Part shown: positions 27,618 to 36,769 of the stretch, one piece after another
Position numbering within the stretch: the stretch's first letter is position 1
How the letters are laid out: each line of letters starts with the position of its first letter
Assembly: GCF_001417775.1 (NCBI RefSeq)
Contig: NZ_BBZJ01000013.1
Span: 436,945-500,944, forward strand
DNA from: Streptomyces sp. TP-A0356
Lineage (GTDB): Bacteria > Actinomycetota > Actinomycetes > Streptomycetales > Streptomycetaceae
Reading direction: 5' to 3'
DNA length: 64,000 nucleotides
Program-made: the position numbers and the translations under genes
Notes under the pieces: model-generated
Databases searched by the model: none
The model's input: the letters and a program-made list of their open reading frames with translations, nothing else
What the model was told of the DNA's origin: nothing

Positions 27618-30600
27618 TCACCGGGGCCCCGCGTACACGGTCTGGATCAGCCGGTTCGGCTCGCCCCGGCGCACCAGCACCCCGCGCCCCGACGGCTGCT
27701 GGGTGGCGTACACGCCGGGGAAGAGCTGGCCCTCGCTGCGGTCGCCCGCCATCACCAGCGCCGAGGCGCCCGATTCGCGCAGGCCCTGCAGCAGCGGCTC
27801 GTACAGGCCGCGGGAGGCGCCCGCGACGCGGCGGGTGACGATGAAGTGGAGGCCGATGTCGACGGCCGAGGGGATGTAGGGCAGGAAGGGGGCCAGCGGC
27901 TGCTGCCCGGCGGTCGTGAGGACGTCGTAGTCGTCGACCAGGATCACGATCCGCGGGCCCGTGCCCCAACTGCCCGGCTCCAGGTCCTCGCTGTCCGCGC
28001 TCTCGTCGGGCAGCCGCTTCTCCAGCTCGCCCGCGATGCCGGCCGACAGGGCCCCGGCCAGCTTGGAGTTGTAGGCGTAGCCGCCGCGGTACTCCTCCGG
28101 GATCGCGCCGCGCAGCCCGCGGCGCGGGTCCATGATCCCGAAGACCAGCTCGTCCTCGCCGTAGCGCTCGATGAGGCCGTTCGCGATGACCTTCAGCAGG
28201 TTGGTCTTGCCGCACTCGCTGTCGCCCATGATCAGCAGGTGCTGGTCGTGTTCGAACAGGTCGAGCAGGACGGGTGCCAGTCGGTTCTGGTCGAGGCCGA
28301 TGGGGACCCGGCGCGGTTCGGCCACCGGGCCCGGGAGCAGCTGGGGCTCCAGGACGTGCGGCAGCACGCGGACGGGCTGGGCGACGTCGCCGGTCCAGGT
28401 GGCGCGAATCGTACGGGCGGTGCGCTCCAGGACCGCGCCGAGGTCCGCGGTGTCGGCGAGACCGTCCGTGCGGGGCAGCGCGACCTGGGCGAACAGCTTG
28501 CCGTCGGTGAGGACGCGGCCCTTCTCCTCGGGCGCGAGCGTCTGGGCGAGCTTGCGCTCGATGCTGGACTCGCCGGGGTCGTTCAGCCGCAGCTCGACGC
28601 GGGTGCCGAACTGGGACTGGGTGGCGATGCGCACGTCGTTCCAGCGCAGCATGCCGGCGACGACGTGGATGCCGTAGCCGCCTCCCCGCTTGAGGATGTC
28701 GACGACGGCGTCGTCCAGTTCCTCGAAGTCGTCGCGCAGAGCGCCGAAGCCGTCGATGAGCAGCACGATCTCGGTGGAGGCCAGCTCGGGCAGCCGGCCC
28801 GCCGCGCGCAGGTCCCGCAGTTGCTCCAGCGAGTCGATGTTGTGGATGCGGAACAGTTCCTCGCGCTGGTCGAGCATGCCGAGCACGGAGTCGATGGTGC
28901 GTGCGGCGCGCTCGCGGTCGGCGCGGCCCGCGACCCCGCCGACGTGCGGGAGCCCGGCGAGGGCCTGGAGGCCGCCGCCGACCAGGTCGAGGCCGTAGAT
29001 GCCCACCTCCTGGGGCGTGTGGGTCAGCGCCAGGGAGAGGGCGAGGGTGCGCAGGAGCGTGGTCTTGCCGGACTGCGGGCCACCGATGACCGCCGCGTGG
29101 CCGCCCGCGACCGTCAGGTCCAGGTACCACTGGCCCTGCCACTGCTTGGTGGGGTCGTCGAGAACGCCCATCGGCACTCGGAGAGGGCCCCTCCGCCCGG
29201 CGAGCTGCATGCCGCGTGCGCCGACCTCGACGGGCCCCGCGACCTTGTCGAGGGCGATGGCGTCGGGCAGCGGGGGCAGCCAGATCTGGCGTACGGGCCC
29301 GGTGCCCGCGTTCTCGATCTGCTCGACCATGACGCCCATCTCGGTCGGCCCGGTCTCCCGGCGCCGCACCTGGGGCTCCTCCGGACCCGAACCCTCCGCC
29401 TGCCCGAGGGTGTTGAAGGCCTCGTACTCCAGGGCGAGCGGCCCGGTGTCCTCCGTCTCACGCTGGACGGGACCCCGGTAGGCGCCGGAGACGTAGCTCG
29501 CCTTGAACCGCTCGTAGTGGCTGGTGTCGACCTTGAGGTAGCCGAAGCCGGGCAGTGGCGGAAGGTGGAAGGCGTCCGTGGTGTCCAGCACCGTACGTGA
29601 CTCGTCGGCGGAGAAGGTGCGCAGACCGAGCCGGTAGGACAGATAGGTGTCCAGGCCCTTGAGCTTGCCGCCCTCGATGCGCTGGCTGGACAGCAGCAGG
29701 TGCACCCCGATGGAGCGGCCGATGCGGCCGATGGACAGGAAAAGGTCGATGAAGTCCGGCTTGGCGGTGAGGAGTTCGCCGAACTCGTCGATGACGACGA
29801 ACAGGTGCGGCAGCGGCTCCAGGTCGGGTCGCCGCTCGGCGCGCAGGGCGGCGTAGTGGCCGATGTCGGCGACGTTGCCCGCGTCCTTGAGGACCTGCTG
29901 GCGGCGCTTGACCTCACCGGCGAGCGACGCGTGCACGCGCTCGACGAGGCCCGCCTGGTTCTCCAGGTTGGTGATCACACCGGCCACGTGCGGGAGGTCC
30001 GCGAAGGGGGCGAAGGTGGCGCCGCCCTTGTAGTCGACGAGGACCAGGGCGAGGTCCTCCGGCGGGTGCGTGGCGACGAGGGCGAGCACGAGGGTGCGCA
30101 GGAGTTCCGACTTGCCGGAACCGGTGGCGCCGACGCACAGGCCGTGCGGGCCCATGCCCAGCTCGGAGGACTCCTTCAGGTCCAGCAGGACCGGCTCGCG
30201 GCTGTCGCTGATGCCGATCGGGACGCGGAGGAAGGCGCGTTCGCCGCGCGGTGCCCACAGACGGTCCAGGTCGAGGTGGGCCACGTCGTCGATGCCGAGC
30301 AGCTCCGCGAAGTCGACCGGGCCCGTCAGCGGCGCGTCCACCATCGACTCGGCGGACAGCCGCAGCGGGGCGAGCATCCGGGCCAGGCCCTCGGCGAACG
30401 GGATGCTCACCTCGTCGACGGTGCCGTGCGCGCTGATCGGTTCCGCCTCGCGCAGGTCCTCGATGACGATCCGGTCGCCGTCCACGGTGATCCGGACGCC
30501 GACGTGGCCCGGCTCCTGCACCCGCTGGTCGAGCAGATGCAGCACGGTGACGCCCATGTCGCGCAGGCCCACCGCGTCATCGGGGCGCGGCAGGTCGACG

Positions 30601-31595
30601 GCGTCCCCGCCGTGCCCGTCCGTGACGACGAGCAGCCGGGAGGACATGGCGAGCGCGTCCTTGCCGGACAGACCGCGGCGCACCTCGGCCGCGAAGGAGG
30701 CCCGGCGGCGCAGCTCGGGGCCCATCCGGCGGGCCAGCTGGGGCAGCGAGGGGGCGATACGGCGGGCGGCGACGGGACCGTCGAACTGCTCGGTGTCGAG
30801 CAGGTGCGGCAGCCACTTGGCCCACTCCCACTCCGCGAGCCGGTCGCCGGGCACGGCGAGCGCCATGGCCACGTCGTCCGGGGCGTGCGTGGCGGCGGCC
30901 TGGGCCATCAGGGCGCGGGCCACCCGCAGGGTGTCCTCGCGGTCGCCGATGACGCTGATGTTGCCGACCCGGTCGAGCGGGACGGTGAGCGGGACTTCGG
31001 TACCGGTGCCGAAGCGGGCCGTCAGCGCGGAGGCCTCGTTGAGCATGAACTGGTCGGGCGGGGTGAGTACGGAAGAGCTCTGCTGGCCGACCTTCAGATC
31101 CCGTACGGGCATCTCGCCGGTGCCGACGCGCACGCGCAGGAAGTCGCCGTCCACCCGGCGCCGCTCCCACAGCCGCGCCGGGTCGCGGACGATGTCGTAC
31201 AGCGCGTCCGGCGGCGGGTTGAGCACCTGGGCCGTCTCGCGCCGCTCCCGCTCCTCCTTGGACAGTTCGTCGCGCAGGTCCTCCAGGTACGCGAGATAGG
31301 CCTCGCGCTGGGTACGGCGCGTGCGCTGGGCCTTGCCGCGCTGGGAGAAGACCATGGCCATCGAACCGGCGACGGTGACCAAGAGGATGATCGCGCCCAG
31401 CCCGGCGAACTGGCTGTTGCGCACGACGGTCATCATCACGACGGACGACATCACACCGGCCACGGGCAGCAGCGAGGTCGCGATGGAACCCGTCTTGCCC
31501 TCGGGCAGGTTGGGCGGTGCCTCGATGGTGCGCGGTGCGGGTGCCGCCGGGGGCCTGGTGGTGCGGGCCGGGCGGTGGATCAGTCTTGTGCTCAT
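27618..31595 (-). CDS. eccC: EccC, type VII secretion FtsK/SpoIIIE ATPase
   Basis: This 1325-residue membrane-bound motor of type VII secretion recognises substrates and drives export. The N-terminus has two transmembrane helices (about 38-58 and 64-85). Three FtsK/SpoIIIE ATPase domains follow, with P-loops GATGSGKS (about 490), GGPQSGKT (about 842) and GDSECGKT (about 1128). Walker B-like HLFVVIDEFGELL lies in domain 1, VLLIDGFG in domain 2 and IVILVDDYD in domain 3. All three domains are in one chain, unlike the split EccCa/EccCb of mycobacterial ESX-1. It starts 22 bp after the end of the EspI-like gene and is the central evidence for a functional secretion locus. Confidence 0.93.
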   Translation of the reverse strand: MSTRLIHRPARTTRPPAAPAPRTIEAPPNLPEGKTGSIATSLLPVAGVMSSVVMMTVVRNSQFAGLGAIILLVTVAGSMAMVFSQRGKAQRTRRTQREAYLAYLEDLRDELSKEERERRETAQVLNPPPDALYDIVRDPARLWERRRVDGDFLRVRVGTGEMPVRDLKVGQQSSSVLTPPDQFMLNEASALTARFGTGTEVPLTVPLDRVGNISVIGDREDTLRVARALMAQAAATHAPDDVAMALAVPGDRLAEWEWAKWLPHLLDTEQFDGPVAARRIAPSLPQLARRMGPELRRRASFAAEVRRGLSGKDALAMSSRLLVVTDGHGGDAVDLPRPDDAVGLRDMGVTVLHLLDQRVQEPGHVGVRITVDGDRIVIEDLREAEPISAHGTVDEVSIPFAEGLARMLAPLRLSAESMVDAPLTGPVDFAELLGIDDVAHLDLDRLWAPRGERAFLRVPIGISDSREPVLLDLKESSELGMGPHGLCVGATGSGKSELLRTLVLALVATHPPEDLALVLVDYKGGATFAPFADLPHVAGVITNLENQAGLVERVHASLAGEVKRRQQVLKDAGNVADIGHYAALRAERRPDLEPLPHLFVVIDEFGELLTAKPDFIDLFLSIGRIGRSIGVHLLLSSQRIEGGKLKGLDTYLSYRLGLRTFSADESRTVLDTTDAFHLPPLPGFGYLKVDTSHYERFKASYVSGAYRGPVQRETEDTGPLALEYEAFNTLGQAEGSGPEEPQVRRRETGPTEMGVMVEQIENAGTGPVRQIWLPPLPDAIALDKVAGPVEVGARGMQLAGRRGPLRVPMGVLDDPTKQWQGQWYLDLTVAGGHAAVIGGPQSGKTTLLRTLALSLALTHTPQEVGIYGLDLVGGGLQALAGLPHVGGVAGRADRERAARTIDSVLGMLDQREELFRIHNIDSLEQLRDLRAAGRLPELASTEIVLLIDGFGALRDDFEELDDAVVDILKRGGGYGIHVVAGMLRWNDVRIATQSQFGTRVELRLNDPGESSIERKLAQTLAPEEKGRVLTDGKLFAQVALPRTDGLADTADLGAVLERTARTIRATWTGDVAQPVRVLPHVLEPQLLPGPVAEPRRVPIGLDQNRLAPVLLDLFEHDQHLLIMGDSECGKTNLLKVIANGLIERYGEDELVFGIMDPRRGLRGAIPEEYRGGYAYNSKLAGALSAGIAGELEKRLPDESADSEDLEPGSWGTGPRIVILVDDYDVLTTAGQQPLAPFLPYIPSAVDIGLHFIVTRRVAGASRGLYEPLLQGLRESGASALVMAGDRSEGQLFPGVYATQQPSGRGVLVRRGEPNRLIQTVYAGPR

Positions 31596-31616
31596 GTGCG
31601 GTGTTCCTCCCCCGGT

Positions 31617-32813
31617 TCAGCGGCGGTTCTGGGAGAGCTGGAAGACCTCCGCCGCCAGGCGGGTGGCGGCCCGCCGGGTGGCGTGCGCGAGGAGTTCGGT
31701 GCGGATCGGGCCGCCCGCCGCCAGGTGCCGGTCGTAGGGCAGTAGGTGGACCCGGGCGCCGGTCGCCTTCAGCGTCTCGGCGGCCTTGGCGGCGTCGAGC
31801 CCGGTGTGCGGGACCATCTCGGTCAGCGTGACGACGGTCCCCTCGATGACGTGCCGGGGCAGTCCGCGCATCCACTCCAGCACGGCGTACGTGCTGGAGA
31901 CGCCCTCCAGGGTGGCGGGCGCCGTCAGCACCCGGGCCTGGGCGGCGGACAGCGCGACACGGGCGACCTCGGCGGGCAGGGTCTCGCAGTCCACGACGGT
32001 CACGCCGAAGTAGCGGCGCAGGAGCACCATGACCTTCTCGTACGCCCTGGTGTCGAGCATCGCGCCGATCTGGCCCTGGCTGCCGGGCAACAGCCAGGCG
32101 TTGTCGGGGAGTTGGACCAGGTAGCCGGTGACGTCGAGCAGCGACATCTGCGGCTCCACGATGCCCGCGAGGTCGCCGGTGGTCCACCGCAGCGTCTCGG
32201 CGCCGAGCCGCAGCGGCAGCGAGCCGAGCGCCGGGTCGGCCTCGACGAGGAGCGTCGGGTCGTGCCGGTAGTGCGCGTACGTGGTGCCGAGCAGCGCGGC
32301 GACGGTCGTCTTCCCGGCTCCGCCGCGGATGGAGGTGACGGCGATCTGGCGGCCGGTGGTCACGGCCTGCTGAAGCACTTCGGCGGTGGCGGTGGCCCCG
32401 GCGACCTCGCGGGCGGCGGAGGAGGAGACGGTACGGCGCACCGCGCGCAGGGCGCGGGCGGTGAGCGCTTCGCCGTGGCGGGGCTTGAGCCCGGCCCCGG
32501 CGAGCTGCTTGTCCACGACCGGGCGGGAATCGGGGGTGCGGGGCCGGGCGGCGGAGTGCTGGGCGGGGGCCTGCTGGGGGGCGTACGCCTGCTGGGGCTG
32601 CGCCGGTACGCCCTGGTGGCCGGCGTATGCCTGCGCGGGCCCGGGCTGCCGGGGGTGGCCGGGCGCCTGGCCCTGCGCGGGTGCGCCCTGTGGGTGCCCG
32701 GCACCGGCGGCGGGGGTGGGGGTGCCCTGCGGCTGGGAGTGGGGCTCCGGCTGCCCGGAGGCGCCCCTCAGGTCGCGCAGCACGTCGCTCTGCCAGTTGT
32801 CGCCGTTCGGCAT
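31617..32813 (-). CDS. EspI-like MinD/ParA ATPase with Pro/Gln-rich arm
   Basis: This is a 398-residue protein. The first 90 residues or so are rich in Pro, Gln, Ala and Gly, with no fixed fold expected. A MinD/ParA-type ATPase domain follows (about 145-395), whose P-loop reads SIRGGAGKTTVAAL. Later conserved Asp residues occur in LVEADPALGS and TVVDCETLP. This arrangement matches EspI (Rv3876) of mycobacterial ESX-1, which modulates secretion when ATP is low. The ATG at 32813 is preceded by AGAAGGG and avoids a 15-residue upstream extension. It lies between eccD and eccC with gaps of 46 and 21 bp, so it is in the same operon. Confidence 0.8.
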   Translation of the reverse strand: MPNGDNWQSDVLRDLRGASGQPEPHSQPQGTPTPAAGAGHPQGAPAQGQAPGHPRQPGPAQAYAGHQGVPAQPQQAYAPQQAPAQHSAARPRTPDSRPVVDKQLAGAGLKPRHGEALTARALRAVRRTVSSSAAREVAGATATAEVLQQAVTTGRQIAVTSIRGGAGKTTVAALLGTTYAHYRHDPTLLVEADPALGSLPLRLGAETLRWTTGDLAGIVEPQMSLLDVTGYLVQLPDNAWLLPGSQGQIGAMLDTRAYEKVMVLLRRYFGVTVVDCETLPAEVARVALSAAQARVLTAPATLEGVSSTYAVLEWMRGLPRHVIEGTVVTLTEMVPHTGLDAAKAAETLKATGARVHLLPYDRHLAAGGPIRTELLAHATRRAATRLAAEVFQLSQNRR

Positions 32814-32859
32814 GTCGCCCTTCTCTCCTGTCCGCCCCGCCCGGAGCGGCAGCACCATG

Positions 32860-34215
32860 TCAGAACTTGTTGAGCAGCTGCCCGTAGATGCCGAAGACGC
32901 CGACGAGGAGCGGGAACAGCCCGATCACGCCGATCGACTCGATCAGGTCGGCGACCCGCCGCAGCCGTACCTGCACATGTTCCGGCGGCTGTACGGCCAG
33001 GACGAGCAGGGGCAGCACCGCGGCCGCGCACAGCACCGCGAGCGGCCCGGCGCCCGCGGAGTGGTCCATCCACAGCACCACCAGGCGTACGACGAGCAGC
33101 GCGGCGGCGGCGAACAGCGCGATCACCTCGGCGACCAGCGGGAAGGCCCGGGCCCGGGACAGCAGCACGACGGCGACCAGCGACGCGAGGGTCACGGTCC
33201 ATACGGTCGGCCGGTGCGCGGTGGTCAGCAGCCATCCCCCGGTGGCGGCCGACGCGGAGGTGACGACGGTGGCGAGGGCGAGCCCGCGGTGGGTGGCCGC
33301 CAGCGCGTTGCCGACCTGGTGCCGGCTGACGGAGACGCCTCCCGACCTGCGGTCGTCGAGCCCGGTGAGCCCGGAGGCCATCAGCGCGAACCGGGGCAGC
33401 AGGCCGAGCAGCACCACGGAGAACACCGCCATCACCGCGCCGAGCCGGGCGGGTTGGTCCTGTACGGCGGCCACGGCCTCCCACACCACGGCGATGGCGG
33501 CGGTGGTCCCGGCGCCGATGAGCCCACCGCGGCCGAGCGGGGAGAACAACGCGAGCAGGACGAGGGTGAGCACCAGCGCGGCCACGACAGCGGCGAGCCG
33601 GGCCGTGGCCGGCCAGGCGTAGGCGTCGGCGGCGGTCCAGGCGGTGAGCGGCCCGAGGCCGCCGGAGGCGAGCAGGAGTGCGGTGGCCAGGCCACGGTTG
33701 CCCTCCCCGGCCTTGGCGACGACCGCCCCGGCCACGAGGAAGAGGACGGTGGCGGCCACGAGCCCGGTCGTGAGGGACCCCAGGGCGAACTCGCGCCGGG
33801 CGAGCACGGCCGCGGTCACCGCGAAGGCGAAGGTGGCCACGCCGGCGGTGACCCGCCGGGCGCCGGGCCGCCAGCGCCAGGCGCGCAGATCGAGATCGTC
33901 GGCGACCTGGTCCGTGACGTCGTGCACCACGGGCGCGGGCGGCGCGGCATGGGCCCGGACGAGCCGGAGCACGGCGCCGTCGGCGACCTCGGCGGAGGAC
34001 AGCGTGGCGTCATGGGGCAGCACCGAGCCGTCGGAGGTGATCAGCTGCCGGGTCATCGGGCGGACGGCGGTTCGGTCGTCGAGCAACTGCAGGATGTCAG
34101 GGAGCAGTTGGCCGATCGGGGTGTCCGACGGAAGGACGATGTCGGCTCGCCGTCGCTCGCCGACCAGGGTGACCCGGCTCAGCTGGGCCCGGGAAGTCGT
34201 TGCTGTGCTCACCAC
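32860..34215 (-). CDS. eccD: EccD, type VII secretion membrane channel subunit
   Basis: This 451-residue protein has a cytoplasmic ubiquitin-like (YukD) domain at residues about 10-90 (SRVTLVGERRRADIVLPSDTP and onward). About eleven transmembrane helices follow from residue 125 to the C-terminus (ending VFGIYGQLLNKF). This is the architecture of EccD, the core membrane component that dimerises in the ESX channel. GTG starts at 34215 and 34212 are both possible. It is followed by the EspI-like ATPase and EccC; EccB, EccE and a mycosin are not found in this window. Confidence 0.9.
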   Translation of the reverse strand: MVSTATTSRAQLSRVTLVGERRRADIVLPSDTPIGQLLPDILQLLDDRTAVRPMTRQLITSDGSVLPHDATLSSAEVADGAVLRLVRAHAAPPAPVVHDVTDQVADDLDLRAWRWRPGARRVTAGVATFAFAVTAAVLARREFALGSLTTGLVAATVLFLVAGAVVAKAGEGNRGLATALLLASGGLGPLTAWTAADAYAWPATARLAAVVAALVLTLVLLALFSPLGRGGLIGAGTTAAIAVVWEAVAAVQDQPARLGAVMAVFSVVLLGLLPRFALMASGLTGLDDRRSGGVSVSRHQVGNALAATHRGLALATVVTSASAATGGWLLTTAHRPTVWTVTLASLVAVVLLSRARAFPLVAEVIALFAAAALLVVRLVVLWMDHSAGAGPLAVLCAAAVLPLLVLAVQPPEHVQVRLRRVADLIESIGVIGLFPLLVGVFGIYGQLLNKF

Positions 34216-34291
34216 TTACGGGAACCTATCATCGTGATGTTGTCCGAATCGGGGCTTCCATACGGGGGTTCCGTGCAGGCCCACCACACGC

Positions 34292-34594
34292 TCACGGCGT
34301 GCGGCTGCCGGAGGGCGTGCGGGACGCGCTCCCCGACGGGTCGTACATCTGCTCCTGCTGCTGTTGCTGCTTCTTCTGCTCGGCCTTCTGCTTGGCCAAG
34401 GTGGCCTGGAGGAAGGACCAGCCGACGCATCCGGCGCACAGCACGGCGGCGATCGCGATACCCGCGAACACCTTGCCGAGCCGCTCGTCCACCGTGCGCC
34501 GGCCGCGCTGGGCGCCGAACAGCAGCGCGTCGCGCATCCGCCGGCGGCGCACCGCCACCGACTCCAGCAGCTGGCTGTCGTAGTCCCGTGCCAT
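34292..34594 (-). CDS. Small single-TM protein upstream of eccD
   Basis: This is a 100-residue protein. A basic N-terminal half (VAVRRRRMRDALLFGAQRGRRT) precedes a transmembrane helix at about 42-62 (VFAGIAIAAVLCAGCVGWSFL). A C-terminal Lys/Gln coil (KQKAEQKKQQQQQEQ) and a Ser/Pro tail follow. It has the size and layout of a membrane accessory protein and is directly upstream of eccD (76 bp) on the same strand. No family is recognised; it might stand in for part of the missing EccB or EccE scaffold, but that is only a guess from position. Confidence 0.65.
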   Translation of the reverse strand: MARDYDSQLLESVAVRRRRMRDALLFGAQRGRRTVDERLGKVFAGIAIAAVLCAGCVGWSFLQATLAKQKAEQKKQQQQQEQMYDPSGSASRTPSGSRTP

Positions 34595-34644
34595 TCAGTC
34601 GTCCTGTGCCTTCGTGGTCGTACGTCGTCGCCGGGGTCGGAACG

Positions 34645-35097
34645 TCACTCATCCGCGCCGAGGCCGAGGTACTGCCGCATGGTGGCGTACTTGCGGGTGA
34701 GCCGCTCGGCGGTGGGGGCGTCGAGGGTGGCGAGCCGGTGCGGGTCGGCGTTGTGCGCGAGGTCGGCGGCCTTGACGAGCCGGGCGCCCGGGGTGGCGAG
34801 AATACGCCGCGCGTACGCCGCGGGCTCCTCGCCGGGGTGCTTGGTGACGGCCCGCACGACGTCCTTGGTCACCTGCGACAGGGGGGCGGCCTCCAGCCAC
34901 TCCTCGCTGAGCACACCGTCCTCGACCGAGTCGTGCAGCCAGGCGGCGGCGACGAGTTCGGCCCCGCCGCCGCGCGCGCGTACGCCTTCGGCGACGGCCC
35001 GCAGATGCTCCTCGTACGGCCGCCCGGCCTTGTCCTTCTGCGCGGCGTGCGCGGCGCACGCGACGGCCTCGACCTCGGCCGGGCTCATGAGCGGCAT
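34645..35097 (-). CDS. RelA/SpoT-type HD-domain hydrolase
   Basis: This is a 150-residue stand-alone HD phosphohydrolase of the ppGpp hydrolase (MESH1-like) type. Metal ligands expected for the family are present: an early His (AAHAAQKDKAGRPYEEH, residues about 16-32), the HD pair in AAWLHDSVEDG near 55, and AADLAHNADP near 112. It lacks the synthetase and regulatory domains of RelA, so a role in hydrolysing (p)ppGpp or a related alarmone is the natural inference. The ATG at 35097 has GGGGAG upstream. It sits inside the type VII island between a zinc-ribbon protein and a one-TM protein. Confidence 0.75.
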   Translation of the reverse strand: MPLMSPAEVEAVACAAHAAQKDKAGRPYEEHLRAVAEGVRARGGGAELVAAAWLHDSVEDGVLSEEWLEAAPLSQVTKDVVRAVTKHPGEEPAAYARRILATPGARLVKAADLAHNADPHRLATLDAPTAERLTRKYATMRQYLGLGADE

Positions 35098-35194
35098 GAC
35101 ATGCTCCCCCTAACTTTGCCTGTGCAACATAAGGCATGCGAGAGCCGGCGGTACACCCTGGGGGCGGCCGGGCACGCGTGGGACGGACGGTGGG

Positions 35195-35563
35195 TCAGTA
35201 CGGGGCGGGCACGGCGGCCTGGAGCTTCTTCACCTTGGCACTGGCGACGACGTTCCAGAGCAGGGTGAGCGGGGTGAACAGCACCAGGGAGAGGGGGCTC
35301 CACCAGCCCTGCCAGAGCGTCTCCGTGGTCAGCTTCCTGTACACCTGCATCCCGCAGCCATGGCACATGGGCCCTTCCAGCTTCCGGAACGTCATGAGGA
35401 CGAGGAGCCCACGGTGGGCGCGGAAGGTGACGTCGACGGCGGGGGCGGAACCGCAGAACCGGCAGGTGAGGTAGGGGCCGTGGCCCTGAGGAGCGGCCCA
35501 CTGGCCCGCCGGGGCGGCGGGGTTGGCCTGCTGGGCGTAGGGATTGCCCGGTGGGGTGGTCAT
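35195..35563 (-). CDS. Zinc-ribbon membrane protein
   Basis: This is a 122-residue protein. A Pro/Ala/Gln-rich N-terminus (about 30 residues) precedes two CxxC pairs (LTCRFCGSAP and PMCHGCGMQV) that form a probable zinc ribbon. One hydrophobic segment (about 91-108, PLSLVLFTPLTLLWNVV) leads to a short basic tail. Such small zinc-ribbon membrane proteins are frequent in Streptomyces; function is unknown. It is on the same strand as the secretion genes. No direct link to export is visible beyond position. Confidence 0.7.
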   Translation of the reverse strand: MTTPPGNPYAQQANPAAPAGQWAAPQGHGPYLTCRFCGSAPAVDVTFRAHRGLLVLMTFRKLEGPMCHGCGMQVYRKLTTETLWQGWWSPLSLVLFTPLTLLWNVVASAKVKKLQAAVPAPY

Positions 35564-35623
35564 GGGGAGGGGGCTCCTGGGGACGGGGTTCCTGGTGAAT
35601 CGGGTGCCGTAGGGCGGTTGTGT

Positions 35624-36769
35624 CTATCGCGGGGGAGGGTCTGGCGCCAACTCGGTTCCGGCGGCCGCGTACCAGCCGCGAAGGGACTCCGCCACGGCGT
35701 CGAAGAGCCCGATCTCCACGGCCTCGGCGATGGTCCCTTCACAGGGCCGCTCCGCGATCACGACGGCGGTCGCGGCGCGCACGGCGTCCGCGGGATGCAT
35801 CCGCCCGCCGGGCGGAACTTCAGGCACCTCGCCGGCCGTCCACCGATGCTCGGGAGTGACGGCCCCGACACCCGACAGCGCGGTGACGGCACGCAACAGG
35901 GGCTTGCTGTAGATCGGGTACGGCCACTGATACACACCGTTCGCCTGTTTATGGCCCCCGCCCCACTGTATGTTCCGGTCCTCGTCCGTAAGGGCCTCGA
36001 CGGCGTCGGCCAGTTCCCGCCAGGCGGCGTGGTCGTCCTGGCGGAGCTGGGCGAGGAGCCGTCGGTCGTCGGCCGGGGTGACGGTACGGGCGAGTTCCTG
36101 GATCGCGGCGGTACCGGGGGCACCGGTGACGGGCCCGACGTACGGTTCGCGGCTGAGTTCGGTGAGGACGGCGACGGGGGCGAGGCCGCGCTGACGCGCG
36201 TCATCGGCCTTGCGGGCCCACTCCGCCCCCGCCCGGTACGCACTTCTGCTGCTCGCCGCCCGCTGAATCCACCCGACGGCGGTGGCGTCACCCCACACGT
36301 ACCCGATCACTTCCCCATCGGGCGCGCTGACGGTGACGTAGTGCACGGGGTGGACCATGCGGACAGGGCCGTACGGACCGGCCAAGGCCTTCACGACGGC
36401 GAGGGTCGGGGCCTCGGCGAGGGAGCCCGGCAGGGCCCGGCCTCTGTTGCCCTCCGGGTCGGCCAGCAGCTCCGCGAGGGCCTGGGACGGCAGGATGCCC
36501 CGACCCTTGGCCTCCTCCAGGCGGTGGAACCAGCCGGAACCCTCCATCAAGGCCCGGGGGCCGGCGGCCTGCCGAGGTTCCCATGCGGCGGCGTCGTCCT
36601 CGTCCCCGGCCCACACGTACCCGAGAACCACGCCGTCCCGCTTGCCGACCACCGCGAAGTACTGCACCGGCTTCTCGGTCCGGCCCTGGTAACGCGACGG
36701 TCCCGGCGACACCTGGTTGAACCACATGTCGTCGTCCAGATGCGGGTTGACGGGGGGCTGTTCAGTCAC
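35624..36769 (-). CDS. Candidate immunity protein with duplicated domain
   Basis: This is a 381-residue cytosolic protein. Its first 125 residues are clearly related to the neighbouring 134-residue protein (shared EKPVQYF-VV, V-GYVWAGDE and AAAWEPRQAAGPR motifs). A second, more diverged copy of the core follows at about 140-170 (VHYVTVSAPDGEVIGYVWGD). Residues about 240-381 are a different domain ending in IAEAVEIGLFDAVAESLRGWY. The GTG start at 36769 overlaps the upstream gene by 8 bp, so the pair is co-translated. Its position two genes after an ADP-ribosyltransferase-like toxin suggests immunity. That is inferred from context, not from a recognised immunity family. Confidence 0.6.
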   Translation of the reverse strand: MTEQPPVNPHLDDDMWFNQVSPGPSRYQGRTEKPVQYFAVVGKRDGVVLGYVWAGDEDDAAAWEPRQAAGPRALMEGSGWFHRLEEAKGRGILPSQALAELLADPEGNRGRALPGSLAEAPTLAVVKALAGPYGPVRMVHPVHYVTVSAPDGEVIGYVWGDATAVGWIQRAASSRSAYRAGAEWARKADDARQRGLAPVAVLTELSREPYVGPVTGAPGTAAIQELARTVTPADDRRLLAQLRQDDHAAWRELADAVEALTDEDRNIQWGGGHKQANGVYQWPYPIYSKPLLRAVTALSGVGAVTPEHRWTAGEVPEVPPGGRMHPADAVRAATAVVIAERPCEGTIAEAVEIGLFDAVAESLRGWYAAAGTELAPDPPPR

